12,318 nt of DNA. Origin: Crocinitomix sp. Lineage in GTDB: Bacteria; Bacteroidota; Bacteroidia; Flavobacteriales_D; Crocinitomicaceae. Within the stretch, counting starts at the first letter, position 1, and the number at the start of each line of letters is the position of its first letter. The stretch is from the NCBI GenBank assembly GCA_020849935.1, contig JADZFJ010000475.1:1-12318 (forward strand), written 5' to 3'. The position numbers and the translations under genes are program-made. The notes under the pieces were generated by a model. That model was given only the letters and a program-made list of their open reading frames with translations. It was not told the DNA's origin and did no database searches. Below are positions 1-6,124 of the stretch, one piece after another.

Positions 1-958
1 AATAAATCATCGCAGGAATTCCTCGTTCACTTAACGCAGTGCGCAATGCAGCGCGGTCAATACTTGAATCCAATTGCCTGGTGTATTGATGAAAGACATG
101 GTTTGTGTTTTTTGCACGCGCCGGTGTTTTAATTTTAGGGTTGTTGGCAAAAGCAGCATCATAATAACTAGCCGCTCTATTTCTTCCAACAGCGTAATTG
201 TCCAAATCTTTTAATTTGATCCGTAAAACAGCTGCTTGCAAACTATCTAATCGTGAGTTTACCCCAATCGAATCATGGATGTATAAAGTTGATTGGCCGT
301 GATTGGCAATAATTTTAATTTTAGCAGCTAAGTCGCTGTCATTGGTGAAAATTGCACCGCCGTCTCCGTAGCACCCAAGATTTTTTGAAGGGAAAAATGA
401 AGTACATCCTACTGTTCCGATGGTACCAGCTTTTTTTACCGTTCCATCCGAAAATGTATATTCAGCGCCAATTGCTTGCGCATTATCTTCAATTACAAAA
501 AGGTTGTATTTTTTTGCCAAACTCATGATGGCTTCCATATTGGCGCATTGTCCAAATAAATGAACAGGGACAATGGCTTTTGTTTTAGGCGTAATTGCAC
601 GTTCAATTGCTTCAACATCAATGTCAAATGTATCAGGATAAACATCTACCAACACAGGTGAAAGCCCAAGTAAAGCAATTACTTCCGCAGTGGCAACATA
701 CGTGAAATTTGCAGTGATCACCTCATCACCTGGTTTTAAACCAAGAGCCATCATAGCAATTTGAAGCGCATCTGTTCCGTTTGCACATGGAATCACATGT
801 TTAACTGCTAAATATTGTTCCAATTCAGCTTGGAATTCTTTCACTTCAGGTCCATTTATGAACTGTGCTTTCGACATCACATCTTCCAATGCAGTTTGAA
901 TTTGAGGTTTAATTTGCTCATATTGAGAAATCAAATCAACCATTTGTATTTGCTTCAT
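1..958 (-). CDS. DegT/DnrJ/EryC1 sugar aminotransferase, WbpE-like (C-terminus cut off by window)
   Basis: This is a PLP-dependent aminotransferase of the fold-type I DegT family, which moves an amino group from glutamate onto a keto-sugar nucleotide for surface polysaccharide. The 319 visible residues begin MKQIQMVDLISQYEQIKPQI. Seen: the PLP-phosphate-binding segment CANGTDALQIA near residues 58-68, the pyridine-contacting aspartate in EDNAQAIGAE (about D158), and the Schiff-base lysine K192 in FFPSKNLGCYGDGGA. The SKNLGCYGDGGA block with a preceding short insertion resembles WbpE/WlbC-type 3-amino transferases acting on UDP-GlcNAc(3-keto)A; that substrate is inference. Family members are about 360-380 residues, so some 50 C-terminal residues lie outside. 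The start was chosen because MVDLxSQY is the usual N-terminus; the internal ATG five codons later is the only rival. It is transcribed leftwards, divergent from the next gene. Confidence 0.9.
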   Translation of the reverse strand, partial: MKQIQMVDLISQYEQIKPQIQTALEDVMSKAQFINGPEVKEFQAELEQYLAVKHVIPCANGTDALQIAMMALGLKPGDEVITANFTYVATAEVIALLGLSPVLVDVYPDTFDIDVEAIERAITPKTKAIVPVHLFGQCANMEAIMSLAKKYNLFVIEDNAQAIGAEYTFSDGTVKKAGTIGTVGCTSFFPSKNLGCYGDGGAIFTNDSDLAAKIKIIANHGQSTLYIHDSIGVNSRLDSLQAAVLRIKLKDLDNYAVGRNRAASYYDAAFANNPKIKTPARAKNTNHVFHQYTRQLDSSIDRAALRTALSERGIPAMIY

Positions 959-992
959 ACAGGAATAATTATTAACAATTTCTTAAACTTGG

Positions 993-1000
993 CAAATATA
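993..1000 (-). promoter_or_regulatory. Bacteroidota-type -7 promoter element for the leftward aminotransferase gene
   Basis: Read on the minus strand this is TATATTTG, a match to the TAnnTTTG -7 element of Bacteroidota housekeeping promoters. It would start transcription near 986-988 and give a leader of about 30 nt before the ATG at 958. No good TTTG/TTG -33 element is found 19 nt upstream, so support rests on the -7 box and position. Confidence 0.4.
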
Positions 1001-1044
1001 GCCAATAATATCTGCTTTTAAGCGTTTCTTTGCTAGGCTTTTTT

Positions 1045-1052
1045 TAAATTTG
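1045..1052 (+). promoter_or_regulatory. Bacteroidota-type -7 element immediately before the exported-protein gene
   Basis: TAAATTTG matches TAnnTTTG and ends only four bases before the ATG at 1057. If used, transcription would start at or next to the start codon, giving a leaderless or nearly leaderless mRNA. The nearest TTTG upstream (1029-1032) leaves a 12 nt spacer, shorter than the usual 19 or so, so this is a weak call. Confidence 0.3.
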
Positions 1053-1056
1053 TACC

Positions 1057-1803
1057 ATGAGAATTGTAGTAATAATTGTTTGCTTTTTATCGACTTTATC
1101 CTTTGCACAAACGAATATGCGGGATTCGTCTCGAAATACCCTGATTATTGGGGCAAATTATAAAGCCAATTTACCCGGCGGGGATTTAGTGAATCGTTGG
1201 GGTTTTAACAGTGCGATAGGGTTAGATATTGAGTACAAATTAAAAAGTAATTTAACTTTTGGACTTAATTCGAGTTTTGTTTTTGGAAATACTTTTAAAG
1301 ATACGGCCATTTTTTCCAATCTTTATAATTCCTCAGGACAAATAACTTCCTATGCCGGTGAGCCAGCAAATATTTTGTATTTATTGAGAGGATTGACTAC
1401 GCACGCTTCGGTTGGATACGTATTTACCCGTTTTGGAAATAATGCCAATTCGGGGATTTGGGTTTCAGGTGGATTAGGCTTTATGGCGCATAAAATTCGG
1501 ATTGAGAGTTTATACGATGTAGTTCCGCAATTAGAAGGAGATTATCGCAAGGGATATGATAAATTGTCAATGGGCTTTTCGACCCGACAATTTGTTGGCT
1601 ATCTTTTTCAATCAAATTATCGCTTAATTCGTTTTTATGGTGGATTTGAATTTGTTCAAGGTTTTACCGTCAATATGCGTAATTACAATTTTGACACGGG
1701 TGGTCGAGAAAGTGACCTTAGGTTTGATTTATTGAATTCATTCAAAGTGGGTTGGATCATTCCTATCAGTCAACGAACACGGGGTGAATTTTATTACGAT
1801 TAA
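1057..1803 (+). CDS. Exported protein of unknown function, probable outer-membrane beta-barrel
   Basis: I do not recognise a named family. The 248-residue protein opens with a clear signal peptide (MRIVVIIVCFLSTLSFAQ, cleavage probably after SFA at residue 17), which fixes the ATG start. The mature part alternates polar and hydrophobic or aromatic residues with many Gly, Tyr, Phe and Asn, for example LTFGLNSSFVFGN near residues 65-77, IWVSGGLGFMAHK near 133-145, and RFYGGFEFVQGF near 192-203. This is the pattern of amphipathic transmembrane strands in small outer-membrane barrels. The stop codon overlaps the start of the Kdo transferase gene by one base (TAATG), so the two are probably co-translated. 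A role in envelope or LPS assembly is suggested only by that coupling. It could instead be a periplasmic beta-rich protein. Confidence 0.75.
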   Translation: MRIVVIIVCFLSTLSFAQTNMRDSSRNTLIIGANYKANLPGGDLVNRWGFNSAIGLDIEYKLKSNLTFGLNSSFVFGNTFKDTAIFSNLYNSSGQITSYAGEPANILYLLRGLTTHASVGYVFTRFGNNANSGIWVSGGLGFMAHKIRIESLYDVVPQLEGDYRKGYDKLSMGFSTRQFVGYLFQSNYRLIRFYGGFEFVQGFTVNMRNYNFDTGGRESDLRFDLLNSFKVGWIIPISQRTRGEFYYD

Positions 1804-3002
1804 TGCGTTGGATTTATTCACTAGGTGTTCGAGGATATTCTTTTCTCATTCGGTTGGCTTCGTTATGGAATCCCAAGGCGAAACGTTGGATGCAAGGTCG
1901 GAAAATGGTGTGGGAACACCTCGACAATTGGCAACGAACTGAAAAACCCCTTTATTGGTTTCATTGCGCAAGTTTAGGAGAATTTGAACAAGGACGTCCG
2001 CTCATCGAAGCGTTGAAAAATCAAGGTGAGTGCCAAATTGTGGTTACTTTTTTTTCTCCTTCGGGATATGAAATTAGAAAAAATTATGCCTTAGCTGATT
2101 TGGTAACTTATCTCCCTCGAGAAACGAATAAAAATGTTGCCCGATTTTTGACTAAAATCAAACCCGATCAGGTTTTTTTTGTGAAGTATGAGTTTTGGGC
2201 TACCTACATTTTTGAAGCAAAAAAACAAGGTGCTCAAGTTTATTCGGTAGCGGCGGTATTTCGAAAAAATCAACTTTTTTTTAAACCTTATGGCGGATTT
2301 ATGCGGTCGGTTTTACACTCATTTGACCAAGTTTTTGTCCAAGATTTAAAATCACTCGAATTATTAAAAACAATTCAAGTGAAAGGAATTTTGGCAGGCG
2401 ATCCGCGTTACGATCGGGTGCTTGGAAATGCGAAAAATGTGCAAGCATATCCTGCCATCGAAGCTTTTATTGATGGCTCAAAAGTGTTGGTGGTTGGTTC
2501 ATCTTGGGCAGCGGATGATTCAGTATTAAAAGACACCATCAATCATCCTGATTTTGATTGGAAAGTTATTATTGCCCCTCATGAGGTGAGTGAAGACCGC
2601 GTGCAATCCATCGAACGCATTTTTACGAAAAAAAGTGTGAGGTATTCTAATTTAGCAAGTGGATCTTCGGCTGATCAAATACTTATTATTGACAATGTTG
2701 GTATGTTGATGAATGTTTATCAATATGCCAATCTTGCCTATGTCGGTGGTGCATTTGGAAAAGGATTACACAATATTTTAGAACCTGCAGCTTTTAATGT
2801 ATCCGTAATTTTTGGAAATAAATTCTCCAAATTTTATGAAGCCACCGAATTTATTGAAGCAGGAATTGGGTTTTCTGTCAATAATGCCGATGAATTTTCA
2901 ACCTTGTTTTCAAAATTAAGCCAAGAAGATCAAAGTCAAAAAGTGCGCGATTTTATGCACGCAAGGGTAGGGGCAACCGCTAAAATACTTTCCGAAATAT
3001 AA
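1803..3002 (+). CDS. waaA: 3-deoxy-D-manno-octulosonic acid (Kdo) transferase
   Basis: WaaA (KdtA) is a membrane-associated GT30 glycosyltransferase that transfers Kdo from CMP-Kdo to lipid IV-A, starting the LPS inner core on the cytoplasmic face. The 399-residue length is close to the usual 400-430. Seen: an N-terminal hydrophobic and basic anchor (residues 1-25), the HCASLGEFEQGRP segment carrying the likely catalytic glutamate E60, a KYEFW motif near 127-131, GSSW near residue 233 at the start of the C-terminal Rossmann domain, an APHEV segment (about residues 259-263), and the donor-binding VGGAFGKGLHNILEPA near 314-329. The start codon overlaps the previous stop (TAATG), indicating translational coupling. 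It ends 17 bases before the stop of a convergent gene. Three runs of eight T lie within 2048-2282, in frame and without disruption. Confidence 0.95.
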   Translation: MRWIYSLGVRGYSFLIRLASLWNPKAKRWMQGRKMVWEHLDNWQRTEKPLYWFHCASLGEFEQGRPLIEALKNQGECQIVVTFFSPSGYEIRKNYALADLVTYLPRETNKNVARFLTKIKPDQVFFVKYEFWATYIFEAKKQGAQVYSVAAVFRKNQLFFKPYGGFMRSVLHSFDQVFVQDLKSLELLKTIQVKGILAGDPRYDRVLGNAKNVQAYPAIEAFIDGSKVLVVGSSWAADDSVLKDTINHPDFDWKVIIAPHEVSEDRVQSIERIFTKKSVRYSNLASGSSADQILIIDNVGMLMNVYQYANLAYVGGAFGKGLHNILEPAAFNVSVIFGNKFSKFYEATEFIEAGIGFSVNNADEFSTLFSKLSQEDQSQKVRDFMHARVGATAKILSEI

Positions 3003-3010
3003 GGGATTGG

Positions 3011-3036
3011 TAGGTGAACCTATGGTTTTTTAACCA
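3011..3036. terminator. Two small tandem hairpins at a convergent gene junction, possible weak bidirectional terminator
   Basis: The 12 bases at 3011-3022 form a palindrome (TAGGT-GA-ACCTA). The next 14 bases at 3023-3036 form TGGTT-TTTT-AACCA. Both lie at the meeting point of waaA and the DUF4920 gene, the second inside the latter's last codons. Stems are only 5 bp and neither strand has a proper U-run, so termination is a guess from position. Confidence 0.25.
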
Positions 3037-3568
3037 AAATCGATTCGCAATCAAAAGTAAGTTGAATAACGTCTTCCGTGATCGCATCGTAAGCAGCTTG
3101 TTCTACTTTTTTGCCAGCTTCCACGGCATCATCCAATAAGTGTTTTTGGAATTCTACCGTTAAGGTATCTTGATTAGCAATTCCTAATAAAATAGCTGAA
3201 GTTCCAGAAGGTGTCGTAGTAGGAATGGTAAAATGATCACGGAAAAATACGCGAACAGGATCTTTACCTTCGTTGTCAAAAGTAATCCAGCATCCCGCTT
3301 TTTTACACACTTCGTTGATTGTAACAGCAACTTTACCTTCAAATGCACCCGTTGTTTGCAAGGTTTCATTCATTTTTTGTACCGTATTGATTTCTCCTTT
3401 GGCATTCAAATCTGAATGACCGTAAAGAATATATTCGCCACGATCGACCCCATTAAAAGCAAGACCACCACCCGTTTTTTCGGTTGAAACTGTTTCGTCA
3501 GTGTTTCCACATTGGGTAAAAACAAAACCACTTGCTAATAAAATACTTAAAATAAGGTAATTTTTCAT
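3020..3568 (-). CDS. DUF4920 family lipoprotein
   Basis: This 182-residue protein is a predicted exported lipoprotein. The N-terminus is a short hydrophobic signal (MKNYLILSILLASGFVFTQC) with the lipidated cysteine at residue 20; glutamine at -1 is atypical for a strict lipobox but tolerable in Bacteroidota. The domain matches DUF4920 as I know it: a VCKKAGCW motif at residues 87-94 (C88, C93, W94) followed by a beta-rich stretch with VFFRDHF near 107-113. A third cysteine sits at C174. The CxxxxCW pattern suggests a metal site or disulfide, but the family has no established function. It lies downstream of csaA on the same strand, 39 bases after its stop, with its own promoter. The start is set by the signal peptide. 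Confidence 0.85.
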   Translation of the reverse strand: MKNYLILSILLASGFVFTQCGNTDETVSTEKTGGGLAFNGVDRGEYILYGHSDLNAKGEINTVQKMNETLQTTGAFEGKVAVTINEVCKKAGCWITFDNEGKDPVRVFFRDHFTIPTTTPSGTSAILLGIANQDTLTVEFQKHLLDDAVEAGKKVEQAAYDAITEDVIQLTFDCESILVKKP

Positions 3569-3585
3569 GTGTTATAAATTTGATA

Positions 3586-3616
3586 CAAAGGTAGAAATAT
3601 TCATTGATTATGCAAT
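3586..3616 (-). promoter_or_regulatory. Promoter of the DUF4920 lipoprotein gene
   Basis: On the minus strand, ATTG (3613-3616) is followed by a 19 nt spacer and TACCTTTG (3586-3593). This fits the Bacteroidota -33 TTG / -7 TAnnTTTG promoter with standard spacing. Transcription would begin near 3580, about 11 nt before the ATG. The -33 element sits within six bases of the csaA stop codon, so the lipoprotein can be expressed separately from the upstream regulatory genes. Confidence 0.6.
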
Positions 3617-3946
3617 CCGCAGTCCATTTTTGATTGGCAAGGTAGGGGAGAGAAGGGTCACGAATTCACCATCTACCGCGCCTAAAACAAGACATTCACT
3701 CATAAAATTGGCGATTTGTTTGGGTGGAAAATTAACCACCGCCACAATTTGTTTTCCTATTAATTCGGAGGCTTGGTAATTTTTAGTGAGTTGAGCGGAT
3801 GATTTTTTCATTCCTAAGCCACCAAAATTAATTACTAGTTGATAAGCTGGTTTGTGCGCTTTTTCAAAAACTTCGGCTTGTTCAATCGTGCCTACGCGCA
3901 TCTCAATTTTATCAAAATCATTCCACGAAATCGGTGAATTATTCAT
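3608..3946 (-). CDS. csaA: CsaA-type tRNA-binding domain protein
   Basis: This 112-residue protein is a stand-alone OB-fold tRNA-binding domain (the Trbp111/CsaA and PheT N-terminal family). Seen: the family opening WNDFDKIEMRVGTI at residues 8-21, KPAYQLVINFG near residues 32-42, SSAQLTKNY near 49-57, the IGKQIVAVVNFPPKQIANFMSE block near 63-84, and the SE-LVLGA end of the OB fold. CsaA of Bacillus binds tRNA and has been reported to show chaperone activity linked to export; which applies here is unknown. Its ATG overlaps the end of the response regulator gene by eight bases, so it is probably co-transcribed and translationally coupled with the two-component pair. I see no reason in the sequence for that functional pairing. 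The length is normal for the family. Confidence 0.92.
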   Translation of the reverse strand: MNNSPISWNDFDKIEMRVGTIEQAEVFEKAHKPAYQLVINFGGLGMKKSSAQLTKNYQASELIGKQIVAVVNFPPKQIANFMSECLVLGAVDGEFVTLLSPTLPIKNGLRIA

Positions 3947-4637
3947 TAATTTCTAATTTAAATCCTACCCCATGAATGTTATTAATGATGACATTTTCTT
4001 CACTTTTAAGGTATTTTCGAAGTTTTGTGATAAAATCATCTAAACTTCGCCCAACAAAATAATCATCTTGTCCCCAAACGGCATTTAGCACGATGTCGCG
4101 CGTGAGTACTTTGTTTTTGTTTTGAACCAATAGAAGTAAAATTTTAGATTCTTTTTTTGTCAGTTTCTGCTCTTCTCCATCCGCACTAGTAATTTTATAA
4201 TTTTCGCTGTCAAATACGAGGTTGCCCAAGTTAAAAAGCTTTTCAATGACGACAGGTTCAAGTAGATTCACTCTTTTTAAAATGGCGCGAACACGCAATA
4301 AAAATTCTTCCGTGCTAAAAGGTTTAGTGAGGTAATCATCTCCTCCCGCTTTAAAACCTGCCACCCGATCTTCGACTTGATTTTTAGCGGTCAAAAAAAG
4401 TATCGGAATTTCGGTATTGATTTTTCGAATGTCTTGCGCTAAGGAAAATCCATCTTTTTTAGGCATCATGACATCTAAAATACACAAGTGAAAAATATCC
4501 TCATTGAATTTTTTTAATCCTTCCATCCCATCCGAACACAAGGAAACCGAATAGCCTTCGCTTTTTAGTTGATCTTGAATAACGAAACCGAGGTTAAAAT
4601 CATCCTCAACCAATAAAATTTTAATTTTTTTACTCAT
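3939..4637 (-). CDS. rprY: OmpR/PhoB-type response regulator, RprY-like
   Basis: This is the DNA-binding response regulator of the pair with the upstream kinase gene. The receiver domain (residues 5-120) has the acidic pocket E11-D12-D13, phospho-acceptor D55 in LDVMMPKKDGF, T83 and K105 in the LTKPF motif. A linker leads to a C-terminal winged-helix domain (about 135-230), recognisable from LTKKESKILLLL, a DDYFVGRSLDDFITKLRKYL recognition region and the ending INNIHGVGFKL. These C-terminal features closely resemble RprY of Bacteroides and Porphyromonas as I remember it; symbol given on that likeness. I start at ATG 4637 (MSKKIKILLVEDD); a TTG two codons upstream is in frame but less likely. 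It begins 10 bases after the kinase stop and overlaps csaA. The product is 232 residues. Confidence 0.93.
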   Translation of the reverse strand: MSKKIKILLVEDDFNLGFVIQDQLKSEGYSVSLCSDGMEGLKKFNEDIFHLCILDVMMPKKDGFSLAQDIRKINTEIPILFLTAKNQVEDRVAGFKAGGDDYLTKPFSTEEFLLRVRAILKRVNLLEPVVIEKLFNLGNLVFDSENYKITSADGEEQKLTKKESKILLLLVQNKNKVLTRDIVLNAVWGQDDYFVGRSLDDFITKLRKYLKSEENVIINNIHGVGFKLEINE

Positions 4638-4647
4638 AACCAAGGTG

Positions 4648-6015
4648 TTATTTGTTTAAATTTAAGGGAAATGTCACAATAAACTCACTTCCTTTTCCTA
4701 AAATACTTTTTACTTGAATCGTTCCTCCGTGTTCTTCGACAATGGTTTTAACATAAAATAATCCCAAACCAAATCCTTTTACATCGTGCAGATTTCCTGT
4801 TGGCACACGGTAAAATTTGTCAAATATGTATTTTTGATTATCTCTTGAAATTCCTTTTCCATTGTCTTTTACGCTGAGCACAATTTTGCCTTTGTTAATT
4901 GCCGTTGAAATAACAATTGCGGGTACTTTATCGCAATACTTTATAGCATTGTCAATTAAATTGTTGACGATATTGTTGACATGAACAATGTCCGCATTAA
5001 TCACCGATTCACTCGCATTTAATTCGAGGGTGATGTGTCCCCCCAATTCTTCTAATTGATTAAATTCAAAATTATCTTTCGATTCTTCGATGATTTCATG
5101 GAGGTCAAAAAATTCCTTTTTCAAGACAATGTCTGTTCGGTCCAAGTTGGCGACATTTAACACTTTCTCCACTTGCGATTCGAGGCGTTTGTTCTCTTTG
5201 TAGATAATGCTCGCATAACGGAGCAATTTATCTTTCGAATTTTCAGGATTCAGATTCATCAACGTTTCGCTTGAAATTCCAATGGTGGCAATGGGTGTTT
5301 TGAGCTCGTGGGTCATGTTATTGATAAAGTCATTTTTAATTTCCGATAATTTTTTTTGTTTCAGAATGACAGAAATCGAAAAGCCAAAAAAGACAATGAC
5401 AAAAAGAATGATGGCAAAAAGGTAATACCAAGGAGTGACATCGGTGGGCACAACAGTTACCATGGTTTGCTCCACATTCGGAAAAACCACGGAAAAATAA
5501 TGCAGATCTGAATCTAATTTTAACTGAAGGTTATTTTCTTTAATATAACTTTCACTTTCTTTAAAGGGGCCATTTGTAAATGCCGAATCGCCAACAAACC
5601 TAATATAATCGCCGTAAATTATACTGTCCGAAAAACAATCGTAAATCCCGTATTGAAAATCTTCGGTGATATTATGGTGATAAAACTCGTTTTTCAGAAG
5701 GGTTTCTAAAAGAAATGGCAAAAGTGTGTCTTGCAATTCAACTGTGAAATAATTGGGCTTTAATTGTTTGACATTTCCATACAAATTTCCAGGTTCTTGA
5801 TTAATTCGTTGAATTTCATCGGCCACTTTTTTTAAGGCGATGGTGACTTGGTGGCTAAATCGAACTTGATTTAAACTGTCTTGTTTGTGTAAAATTGACG
5901 TGTTTTTTTCTTGAAATTCGATGTTCTTTTTAATCCAGAAAAATTGAATAGTTAAGATACTTAGGATCGATGCAATTCCTAATAAAATAACACGGCGCAA
6001 ATTTCGATTACTCAT
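4648..6015 (-). CDS. Membrane sensor histidine kinase, RprX-like
   Basis: A 455-residue inner-membrane sensor kinase. Transmembrane segment 1 is at residues 9-28, followed by a periplasmic loop of about 165 residues with no domain I recognise, then transmembrane segment 2 at about 197-217. The HisKA domain carries the phospho-accepting H236 in NNMTHELKTPIATI. The HATPase domain shows the N box NNLIDNAIKY (351-360), G1 box DNGKGI (384-389), F box YIFDKFYR (396-403) and G2 box GFGLGLFYV (414-422), all intact. There is no HAMP linker: the second membrane segment runs almost directly into HisKA. It would autophosphorylate and donate to the regulator encoded 10 bases downstream. The architecture and gene order fit RprX-RprY, but the sensor region is too variable to assign the name firmly. 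The signal sensed cannot be read from sequence. Confidence 0.93.
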   Translation of the reverse strand: MSNRNLRRVILLGIASILSILTIQFFWIKKNIEFQEKNTSILHKQDSLNQVRFSHQVTIALKKVADEIQRINQEPGNLYGNVKQLKPNYFTVELQDTLLPFLLETLLKNEFYHHNITEDFQYGIYDCFSDSIIYGDYIRFVGDSAFTNGPFKESESYIKENNLQLKLDSDLHYFSVVFPNVEQTMVTVVPTDVTPWYYLFAIILFVIVFFGFSISVILKQKKLSEIKNDFINNMTHELKTPIATIGISSETLMNLNPENSKDKLLRYASIIYKENKRLESQVEKVLNVANLDRTDIVLKKEFFDLHEIIEESKDNFEFNQLEELGGHITLELNASESVINADIVHVNNIVNNLIDNAIKYCDKVPAIVISTAINKGKIVLSVKDNGKGISRDNQKYIFDKFYRVPTGNLHDVKGFGLGLFYVKTIVEEHGGTIQVKSILGKGSEFIVTFPLNLNK

Positions 6016-6124
6016 GATTAGCTAAAATTAAGCGTATTATTTTGTCTAAACTAACATCTTCTCTTTTTTCAATGGAATTTAACTAAAAATTAAGAAAATA
6101 AGTCGCTAAAGGGCAAAATTTCAA

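Noticed and set aside
815..1021. Open frame of 68 codons on the plus strand opposite the start of the left aminotransferase gene
   Set aside because: It is antisense to a well-supported coding region and its promoter, has no recognisable motifs, and is rich in Phe, Leu, Ile and Asn as expected from AT-rich antisense reading.
2048..2282. Three runs of eight T in waaA as possible slippage sites
   Set aside because: T-runs are common in AT-rich coding DNA (Phe and Phe-Leu codons). The frame is intact through all three and the protein is conserved and essential in type, so phase variation is unlikely.
6016..6124. Intergenic region between the M23 gene and the kinase gene as a promoter or terminator
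   Set aside because: Searched on the minus strand: no TAnnTTTG box and no stem followed by a T-run. Only imperfect AT-rich repeats such as CTAAAATTAAG/CTAAAAATTAAG are present, which are expected by composition.
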